64,000 bases of DNA from positions 13,312,800-13,376,799 of the forward strand of contig CAXIPT010000001.1 of the NCBI GenBank assembly GCA_964030475.1. Reading direction: 5' to 3'. The stretch's first letter is position 1. Each line of letters opens with the position of its first letter. Source of the stretch: Tethya wilhelma. Lineage: Eukaryota; Porifera; Demospongiae; Tethyida; Tethyidae. The notes under the pieces were generated by a model. That model saw only the letters and a program-made list of their open reading frames with translations, was not told the DNA's origin and made no database searches. Shown here one piece after another: positions 21,458 through 30,100 of the stretch. The translations under genes were made by a program, and so were the position numbers.

Positions 21458-22135
21458 CTACTTTCTTGTAAGCAAGTGTATTGGTCGGTGTAAACTTTCA
21501 AATTTCTCTAGCTTCATCACTTTCTGGTGAAAGGGAGTCTCTGGACCAAGTCTTTCCTTGAGTTCTATTTCAAACTTGTCCTCCCCAAACAGTTGCTTTA
21601 CAAGAGATGATGGGAGAGAATATGGTGCTTCATTGTGCCTTTCTTTGTGTTCAAAATTGGAAAGAAGAATCCGTCCTTTTGGTTTCAACAAACTGAGCAG
21701 CTGTGTGATGTACTTTGTTCTCTTATCAGGACTAATAGCACCCAGTGCATGGTGGTCCCAAATGGCATCAAATGTTCCAATGATACTTGGTGAAGCTTCA
21801 AAGAAATCTCCTGCGAAAAATGAAAGAGTTCTGTCCTTTGCAACAAATACCTTGAACTTTCCTTCATCGGACACTGAATAGGGTATATTGTTTTCCTCAA
21901 ACATGTGAGTGCCAGCTAGATCAGACAATTCTACACCAACAACTGTGTGACCTTGAGAGCACAGCCAGGGAAGATCAAGTGACTTGCCACAGAGTGTTAC
22001 CAAAATTGAAGCATGCTCTTTGTGGTTTGTCAATTCTTGTAAATATTTCTTCAAATATTCATCCACTGTATCCATCTGCCAAGGAGTATTAGCTTCTTGC
22101 CACACTTCAATCCAATGTTTATTAGGATCAGCCAT
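21458..22135 (-). CDS. TPMT: Thiopurine S-methyltransferase-family protein, copy 2
   Basis: 225 aa from ATG 22135; an earlier in-frame TTG is not used. It has the same motifs as copy 1: ILVTLCGKSLDLPWL, GHTVVGVELSDLAGT, FDAIWDHHALGAI and LLKPKGRILLSNFEH. By eye the two proteins agree at about three quarters of positions, most strongly across residues 30-110. Its start lies 225 bp from the oppositely oriented His-rich paralogue, so the two may share a promoter. Confidence 0.9.
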   Translation of the reverse strand: MADPNKHWIEVWQEANTPWQMDTVDEYLKKYLQELTNHKEHASILVTLCGKSLDLPWLCSQGHTVVGVELSDLAGTHMFEENNIPYSVSDEGKFKVFVAKDRTLSFFAGDFFEASPSIIGTFDAIWDHHALGAISPDKRTKYITQLLSLLKPKGRILLSNFEHKERHNEAPYSLPSSLVKQLFGEDKFEIELKERLGPETPFHQKVMKLEKFESLHRPIHLLTRK

Positions 22136-22359
22136 CTTAGTCAAGCCTGCTTTCTCTCAGCTCATGCAGAGTCAATGTAAAAAATACCTAATTCCTGCAT
22201 AGGATGATCAGGTAAAGTACCAGTCAGTCTCGTACGTGGATGCATGTGTTGGGTTCAAGGTTCAAATAATTACTTTTACACTCAGCAAAATTTAGCAAAA
22301 TTTAGCAAATTCATGATCATTCTGTGAATTTCAGAGGGTTCTGGCAACTGTCAAGGACT

Positions 22360-23214
22360 ATGACTGAAGAGGCTATCTCAAAAGTCGGTTTGACAACCGA
22401 TGCCTGGATTAAGATGTGGGATGAAGGCTTTGAGCATGATGTGGACTATGAGGGTGAGCATGCTGACCATCATCATGGACATGGACATCATGAGCCTCAT
22501 AGCCATGGACATGGCTCCTCTGAGCATGGAGGACACGAACACCACCATCATGACCATCACGATGATGAAGAAGAGTATGGAGGCCATGGTTCAGGAAAAG
22601 TTGATTGTTATTTGCAAAAATATCTATCCAAACTTGTTGGTGAGAAACCGTCTGCCTCGATCCTTGTATCTCTCTGTGGTGATTCTCCAGATTCTGTGTG
22701 GTTGAGCGAACAAGGTCATGATGTTGTGGGAATTGATGTGTCGGAAACAGCAGTGAAAGGAATATTTGAAAATGTGAAAGATGGAGCGATTCCCTATTCT
22801 ATAGTGACAGAAGGAAACTTTAAAGTATACACTGCATCCAATGGCAAAAAACTGAAAGTGTACGTTGGTGACTTTCTAGCTGCTACTCCTGACAAAGTTG
22901 GTACCTTTGACGTCATCTGGGACTCTCATGGTGTCATTTCTGTTCCTGTTGCTCAGCATCCTGCCTTTGTTGAAGTGTTCTGCAAGCTATTGAAGCCTGG
23001 TGGAAAAATACTTCTTTCAACGACAATGTTTGACATTGCTGACCTCAAAAAATTCCCTGCTCCTTGTCCAATGAGTGCCGAGGATGCTAAGAAACTCTTT
23101 CCGAATAATTTTGATGTTGAGATGCTTGATAATCCTAAACTAACCCATCAGCAGAAGGAATTTGACCTGCCTTGGATAACAAACCCAATCATATTGCTGT
23201 CTCACAAGAAATGA
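22360..23214 (+). CDS. TPMT-family paralogue with a His-rich insertion
   Basis: 284 aa from ATG 22360. An aatttcag acceptor 25 bp upstream indicates a spliced 5' UTR exon. Residues 14-24 (AWIKMWDEGFE) are the family N-terminal helix. Residues about 25-78 form an insertion with some 20 histidines plus Asp/Glu, including HADHHHGHGHH and HEHHHHDHHDDEEE, which is absent from the two neighbours. The SAM fold then follows: ASILVSLCGDSPDSVWL, GHDVVGIDVSE, FDVIWDSHGVISV and LLKPGGKILLSTTMFD. His/Asp-rich loops of this kind bind Zn, Ni or Cu in known metal transporters and chaperones. A metal-regulated or metal-storing methyltransferase is inference. The DRGAL-type motif is changed (DSHGV), so activity may differ. 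Confidence 0.85.
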   Translation: MTEEAISKVGLTTDAWIKMWDEGFEHDVDYEGEHADHHHGHGHHEPHSHGHGSSEHGGHEHHHHDHHDDEEEYGGHGSGKVDCYLQKYLSKLVGEKPSASILVSLCGDSPDSVWLSEQGHDVVGIDVSETAVKGIFENVKDGAIPYSIVTEGNFKVYTASNGKKLKVYVGDFLAATPDKVGTFDVIWDSHGVISVPVAQHPAFVEVFCKLLKPGGKILLSTTMFDIADLKKFPAPCPMSAEDAKKLFPNNFDVEMLDNPKLTHQQKEFDLPWITNPIILLSHKK

Positions 23215-23925
23215 ATGGAATCAGACTGTAGTACTAAATTATGGAACCCATGCAGCTTGTAGAAGTGACCAGAATATTATAGCTAGCCTGGAAATGAGGC
23301 TATTAGAGGCCTGGAACCCAAATCTAATGACAAATTTCTGTATAGATTGAAGACATTCAATTATTCCAGTCAGTGTAGCTCAAGAGGCATGCACAGCAAT
23401 AGCATGGATATGCCGGATGTGCATACAATCAGTTACAGCCTGGGATAAGACCCCCAATTTTCAAGGACACCTGGAAGTGAAAAATGCACCTGGAAATAAA
23501 ACTTTACTATAGGAAATTTTGTATGGGCAGGATCTAGGATCCAGGAAAGAATAATCAATTGCTCCGGGTATGGGGGAATTTATGGAAGAGGACGCAGACC
23601 TATTAGATTCTGTCAAAACTAAATGAAGACGGGTGCATATTTTCACTAGAAATGTAAAGTGATTCCACAAAGCCTCCAAAGAGAGCATTAAATAAAAAAG
23701 TAAACAGAGCGGTAACTAAGCATGAGTACAAGTACTATAAGTAAGTAAAAAAATTCTATGAAAAAACTATGTATCAGCATAGAAACAATTAAACAAAAGA
23801 AAAACTTGACCTTGATGGACCTCACCAGTAGTGACGATGATACTCTAATATCGTGGTTTTCACAACTCAGATATTAAATACATTGAACAGGCTTCTAGCC
23901 TGTCCCACAAATTAAACTGCTCAGG
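23215..23925. other. Non-coding stretch
   Basis: 3' flank of the His-rich gene. It contains short TAGCCTGGAAATGAGGCTA-like inverted pieces near 23,285, probably an eroded family 1 MITE. Nothing else supported. Confidence 0.4.
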
Positions 23926-23929
23926 AACT

Positions 23930-24530
23930 TAAAATTTTTCAATTTTTTTACCAAATTGGACACCGGTCCCGACAATCTGTCTGATCAATTTGCATTTGCC
24001 ACGATACAGGAAGGGCAAACTGCCACACCTGAAGATCTAAACACATACATATACATAGACCAATTTAAAAAAGATCTAATAGAAACTGAGGGTTTCCCGA
24101 AAAAGTTGTCTTAATAGGAGACAAACAAACATATTCAATTATATTAAAATTAAAAGAAGAAAACGATGATTCAAATAAATTCATCCCATGCCAGATGTAC
24201 TGGCACATAATAAAGTTGTTTGCAGAACAACTTCAAGATATGTGGGATGGGGGTTAAAACAGTTTGCTGCAAAATGCAAACATAAAGCCAACAAAGTAAT
24301 TACTCAATGGCAATTGAGATCTCAATTTGCTTCTATTGGGATGATGGTACCAGTATGGGTAGCTTTAATTCACACTATACTGCTATCTACAGCTGAAAAA
24401 TTATTGAGCATACAGGACATGCAAAGAGTGTCTTTACTTGATCATTACCAAACCATAATTCAATAAGTTATGCTCCGATATGCATGATACTTTGCGCCGT
24501 TTGCTTTTCAAGCCATAATTATTGTAAAGT
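23930..24530 (+). pseudogene. Relic of a DUF6589-type element protein
   Basis: Read with frameshifts, 24,095-24,310 gives VVLIGDKQTYSIILKLK, then YWHIIKLFAEQLQDMWDGG and KQFAAKCKHKANKV.TQWQ. This resembles the pattern GD.QT....LK....W....GDWH of DUF6589 proteins, which are common, often repetitive, in sponges and cnidarians. Assignment is from memory of that pattern. At least three stops or frameshifts are present. Confidence 0.4.
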
Positions 24531-24553
24531 GTTGTAAATTCTCAAATAAATTC

Positions 24554-26920
24554 TTAAAAATCAAAGACTCGAAGTACCCTACAAGTTAGAGACCCATCTG
24601 ATTTGGCAAATTCACTATTTGGAATTGTAATCTTTGCACAATTCAATGATTCCCAGATAGCAGCACTCTTAGGGTACTCTTCTTTAGGAGTATGCAAAAC
24701 AACTCCATTCATGAACAAACAGTTAGCTCCATTGTCGTCCGGGAAAGTTAGCCAATCATATTTGTAATGAGCATTGCTTTCGATTCCCTTCTGAGCAATT
24801 CTTCCTGATTGTGTATTACTCACAGCAATAACCTCAGCACCGGCAATAGAACATACTGACTTGAGGTGGAGAGTTCCTTGAGGAATCTTAATTCCAGTTA
24901 CTTTCCAGTCCGAAAAGACTCTGCTTAACTCTGCGATTCCTTCCTGCAGCACACCAAATAAGCAAAAAAGGTTATACATTAGAATGGCATGAATGTTCCT
25001 ATGCATAAAACAAACATGCAGCTCGACAAAAATATTGTGTTGAATTGTCGGTGAATATGCAGACCGCTTTGCCTGCGCGTCATAGGCAGCAGGATCCGCC
25101 CAGGTCGACCGTTGGTCGAGGATGGCGGGATCGACGCCCGATACGGCAACGGGAACCTGGATGCCAAAATGCAGATTGGTGCAGAATTCGGCATTGTTAA
25201 GTGAACTGCCGAGGGCGGCGGCCAGCAGCGTGCATGTCGCCTTGATCAGCATGAGCAAAACTGCAGCAATTTAACTTTAAACTGTGCAACCGCGATCAGA
25301 TTTCTGCGGTCTTAGCAGGGCTTGTGTAGCGCTTATGGGCCATCTGTGCCATTCTTGTGTACCAGTACTACTGTATTGGGAATTACCACATATATAGCCA
25401 GAAATATTGAACAGCCAAAAAATTCGACAGTTTGCTCTGTAGAAATGTAAAACAAAAATATTGACGAACTGTAAATTTGATGATTTGCATGTGCGCATAG
25501 TACATGGATATATGATGGCCAAAATATTGGCGGATATAAATTTGACAATTTGGACTTTGACCGTCAAACTCTCAACTTAAAAAAGCCTCATCAATATTTC
25601 CGGCTAAAGATGGATTTCATGGCGGGGAATTATTGATTAGCATAATGAGATGCATCACGAGTTATGATAAGGGCTGACGAGGTATGACAATGGACATGCT
25701 CCTTGGTGGGCAACTTTAGTACTATAGTGAGACTGCCAGGCCTGAAAAGAACATTTTAGAACAGAATGATGCTTCAGTCAGCTTCTCAGGTAATCACAGA
25801 CAACTCTTATTTAAAACCCGATGGGTCACTCTAAATGTTTTGTAATTTCCAAAACTTAACACAAGAATAAACCGTCATAGCCCAGCCTCAGGTGGCTTTT
25901 CCATGCTCTTTCTCACATAAAATGACACTATTTTCTCTGATTTGCTATATCTGATTTGCTGCTTCTAAGCGGCAGAAGGGTCGTTTGGCTAGTAAAATAC
26001 TCGCTCTTTGCTCTGTTTGATTTGCCCACCAATGTTATGCTTAGGGCTGAGTTATGCTTGTTGAATATTCATTTTTCCATTTCTCACCTACGTGAAAAAC
26101 ATCTACAGAACAGCGGGAAATTTTCGTGGGGGAAAATTTTTGCGAATTTCATGGTTTGGCAGCTTTCTGAAAAATTTTCCCCCCATGAAATTTGTAAGGT
26201 TCGAGATCGTCACATAATGTTGAGATGCAATCCACGAAAATCTTCCCCATGAATTTCTATTCAAGACGAAAACGTAAAAATTTTCCCCCACAAAAAATTC
26301 CCACTATACGGTATATGGTAATCTAGAATGTTCTAATAAAGACTAATTCCACCACTCACATTGAACTACAACTGAAGGTACCCAACTGAACTTACTTCAT
26401 TTGTTCTGTCAGTAAGCCCAACTAGAAATTCTCTTCCAGTAAAGAGAACATCACCACCATCTAAATATGCACCTGACTTATTCATTTGATAAATACTGAC
26501 TCCCATTTTATCAAGAACTTCTTTCATGGGCTCGATCTCAGCTGCTCTTGATACTGGTTTCATTTGTGTCAGAAGTGCCTTTCCATTTACTATAACTGCA
26601 GGTTCTTCAACATAAACTTGATCAGGAAATCTGCTATCATACGGTACCTCAAGAACTTCAGGAATCAACTTCTTCATCTCATGTATAAATACTTGATGTT
26701 GTTGTTTAGCTTTCTCTACATTAATTTCATTTGAGGGATTATTATTAATCCTTAAAGAGCTCTTGGCAAACTTTTCATTCACTGTCTCTACTGGAGCAAC
26801 TATTACTTTTTGAAACTGAAACGGCGGGAAATCTCTAGCCAGAGGTACTCCAGTGTAATTCTTTAGAGCAAAACTTGCATTACTAAACACTGTACTACGA
26901 ATTGTCCTTGCTGTAAACAT
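24554..26920 (-). CDS. DDAH: Dimethylarginine dimethylaminohydrolase
   Basis: Two exons, 26920-26396 and 24943-24554, join in phase 0 (TNE|EGIAELS) to give 304 aa; vertebrate DDAH1 has 285. The family core is clear: [57 protein letters not shown], and the C-terminal SLTCRVL with the catalytic Cys. The catalytic His is in LHLKS. The enzyme hydrolyses asymmetric methylarginines to citrulline and methylamines and so relieves inhibition of nitric oxide synthase. The roughly 30-residue extension ([17 protein letters not shown]) is basic and hydroxylated and could be a mitochondrial presequence, which is inference. It is divergent from ADSL 256 bp away. The 1.45-kb intron carries a bacterial-type DNA fragment and two MITEs. 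Confidence 0.92.
25064..25255 (-). pseudogene. pckA: Bacterial PEP carboxykinase (ATP) C-terminal fragment inside DDAH intron
   Basis: The minus strand reads [53 protein letters not shown] without a stop. This is the near C-terminal region of ATP-type PEP carboxykinase as found in alphaproteobacteria. The stretch is visibly GC-rich with G/C third positions, unlike the AT-rich intron on both sides. Similarity stops abruptly at both ends, so it is a fragment with no function expected. It is either a nuclear insertion of bacterial DNA or an assembly chimera. Confidence 0.8.
25397..25604. mobile_element. TA-flanked MITE, GCCGGAAATATTG family
   Basis: Ends GCCAGAAATATTGA and TCAATATTTCCGGC are inverted, flanked by TA on each side. 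A related short copy lies at 38,696-38,775. Confidence 0.6.
26107..26311. mobile_element. TA-type MITE, CCGTATAGCGGGAAATTT family (degraded)
   Basis: Inverted GGGAAATTTTCGTGGGGGAA and its complement near 26,275-26,300, ending ACTATACGG followed by TA. The left end has lost its first bases. Related copies are at 29,298-29,488, 38,366-38,466 and 57,013-57,227. Confidence 0.55.
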
Positions 26921-27176
26921 AGCGGATTCAGGGGGAGACCGGTGTGAGACAAGAAAGAGAACTAGAGACTAGAGAAGGGTCGTATGAAATGACCTTTGAC
27001 CTCGCACGTGTCATGTGACGCCAATTGCAGTGGGCCCGGCCGAGCCGCGCTGGCGCACACTGCACCAGAGGCGCACATGCACACAGTATACGTGGTTTGC
27101 ATTTGTGTTTTTTTTTTTTTTACTTGTTCTATTTAAACGAAGTATTGCAAGAACTAAAAAAAATTCATAGATCATC
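26921..27176. promoter_or_regulatory. Divergent DDAH/ADSL promoter region
   Basis: 256 bp separate the two start codons. A GC-rich stretch (27,000-27,080) and CACGTGTCATGTGAC with E-box-like cores lie in the middle. There is no TATA box in a consistent position. A shared bidirectional promoter is inference from spacing. Confidence 0.5.
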
Positions 27177-30100
27177 ATGGACGTTTCCAACGTGTACTGC
27201 TCATACCGCAGTCCACTGACCAGCAGATATGCTAGCAAAGAAATGCTGTTCAATTTTTCTGAGATGAAGAAGTTTTCCACATGGAGGAAATTGTGGTTCT
27301 TCCTTGCAAAGGCTGAAAAGGTTAGCTCTAGCCTGATCATACTGTCACAAAATTATGTTTGATCACATCAACAGGAATTGGGCTTGGATATAACAGATGA
27401 ACAGCTTCAAGAAATGGAAGCCAATTTAACAAATATTGATTTTGATTTAGCAGCAGCAGAAGAGAAAAAGAGACGCCATGATGTTATGGCCCATGTACAT
27501 ACGTTTGCAGCATGTTGCCCAAAAGCAGCACCTATAATTCATCTAGGTGCAACCTCATGTTATGTTGGTGACAACTGTGTAAGTAGTAGTTTGTTCTGTG
27601 CAACATATAGTGTATAAAGTATCTTTGTTGTATCAGGATGTCATTGCGTTGAGGGATGGCTTGGAAATCCTACTACCAAAGGTCAGTCAGTGCCTAGGCA
27701 AACCACCTGATTACTGTGTGTTCTTCATTCATTGTGCTGTGCAGGTAGCACGCTGCATTCATAGGTTATCACAGTTTGCCGAGAAGTATAAAGATCTCCC
27801 AACACTTGGATTTACCCACTTCCAGTCAGCTACAACACATTTTTTATGCACAATTTAGCCACCATTCTTGCTTCAGGCCTGCACAGCTGACAACTGTTGG
27901 TAAACGAGCGTGTATTTGGATCAATGATTTATTGATCGACTTACATAATCTGGAACGTGTGAAGACTGAGCTTCGTTGCCGTGGAGTGAAAGGGACAACA
28001 GGAACACAGGCTTCTTTTTTGGCTTTGTTTGATGGTGACCATGAAAAGGTTGTGATTTTACTTCTTAAATACAGTGTTACTGATGATTCCTTACTTTAAC
28101 AGGTGGAACAGCTAGATAGAAAGGTCACAGAAATGATTGAGTTTGATAGGTGAGTAACTAAGCAATACTTTTCCTAGACAGAATATACCTACAGTGCAAC
28201 CACATAAGAGACCAAAATTCATGATTTTGTGTTTATCTCAACATAACTTCCAGACCTTAAAGGCTTACCATCTAGTGATGGTACATATGTGTAGGATGAT
28301 CACTTGTGAAGCTTCTGTGAGTGGGCGGGTCTGGTCACGTGATTGTGGGAGGGCGTGGCTCACCGTTTGCAAAGAACGGTAAGGAAAAAACGTTAGGGAT
28401 AAGATTGGACAAACTACTGGGAGTTAAGAGACCAGATTTTATAGGGAGTTAGAGGCTGCATTGATAAATATATGTTCCAAATCAGAGCTCTTAACTCATG
28501 AGTATAAGCAAGAAATGCTTGCATAAAGCCAAAAAATATGCGAAATTTAGTGCAAAAAAGTTAGGAATAGAAAATATAGCTTCCAGTGCGAGTTAAGGTC
28601 CCAGATTTGATCTGTAGATAGACAAAGAAATGACTTAGCATTGTACAAAGTTTGGTAGAGCAGGCCCTTGGCATTCGTCCAAACCGTTGCATTTTGTTAG
28701 CAAAAAGAGCATTTTTAGAGCATTTTTGCAAAATTCTGCAAATTTATGGCTTCGCAAAATAACTACAGTGATACGGTGAAATTTTGATTTTCGAAAACGC
28801 TTGAAACCACCTAAATTCTGCTTGTTAGCAACAAATTTATTGATTTCATGCACTTTTGACTGTTTGCAAAGATTTTTAAGAATTTTGGTCTCTTATGTGG
28901 TTGCACTGTATAGCAGGAAAGTTTCAGACTCACATAGTGTGTATGGCAAGTCATCTGCGTAAGTTTTATTCAGTGGACCTTTCCCCTACTATACATGGTT
29001 TTCACACATAAACTTTCCCAATTCCCATATTGATGTAGTGCTTGGTCCTTGAATTTTAATAACATTTCTTGTTTGCAGTTCATTTGTGATAACTGGACAG
29101 ACGTACACGCGGAAAGTTGATTTGGAAGTGTTGTCTGTTTTGAGTAGTGTAGGAGCTTCGGTGCATAAGATATGCACTGACATCCGACTCTTAGCTAACC
29201 AAAAAGAAATCGAAGAACCATTCGAAGAGGATCAAATTGGTTCCAGTGCCATGCCTTATAAGCGAAACCCCATGCGCAGCGAGAGGTAAGTAGGAGTACT
29301 GTATAGCTGGAAATTTTAGAGGAGTATAAATTTCGCTGTTTTCGTGGATTGTCAGTAATCGACAAAATTTTCGGGATTGTATTACAATATTATGGGTGGG
29401 GCTGCTCAATCTGCAAAAATAAAATCACGAAAAGTTTGGCTATCACCTCTCTGTAAAAATTTTATTCCTCGAAAATTTTTAGCTGTATGGTATACTTTAC
29501 GGCCAAAATAACTCTTGTAAGGAACTGAAATTCTATGCAGATGTTGCAGTTTAGCACGGCACCTTATGGTCCTTGTGGGTGATGCTCAACAGACAGCTGC
29601 TGTTCAGTGGTTGGAGCGCTCATTGGATGATTCAGCCAATCGTAGAATCAGCCTAGCTGAAGCCTTTCTTGCATCAGATGCTGTGCTAAACACTCTGCAG
29701 AATATTACTGAGGGGCTTGTGGTTTATCCAAAGGTAAAGTTATTCCTGCAAAAATATATTCTGTTTAAAGCACATCATTGTGGTGTGTGTGAATTCTTAG
29801 TCTTGGGCCCAGACCTCCCCTATTGGAGCATAGATATGATTGGAGGAAAAGAGGGTCTGGGAAAATTGGTGATGTTCTTGCTTCTGCTTAGTCAGCAAGT
29901 CACAAATGATTACATAATTCAGACCTTTAATTCTCACGTGTTAACGAAGAGCTGTAATCTAATTGGCTCACCTACCATGGCTGTGTGGTCACTGGGTCAT
30001 GGAGAAAAATTTGGTTGCTCCATGGAGGAGTTCAACCTCCAAAAACCAAGAGAGCCAATTCAGAGATACTGTACTTACATTATCCATAAGGCATATAGGG

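Noticed and set aside
22136..22144. Start of TPMT copy 2 at the upstream TTG
   Set aside because: The ATG at 22135 matches the start of copy 1 (MAD).
24188..24466. 92-codon plus-strand frame
   Set aside because: One frame of the broken DUF6589-type relic; neighbouring matches are in other frames.
25064..25255. Mitochondrial origin of the GC-rich intron segment
   Set aside because: PEP carboxykinase (ATP) is not encoded by animal mitochondrial genomes and the composition is not mitochondrial.
29800..29875. Short inverted CCCAGACCTCCCC / AGAGGGTCTGGG in ADSL intron 8
   Set aside because: Too short and without flanking duplication; not called as an element.
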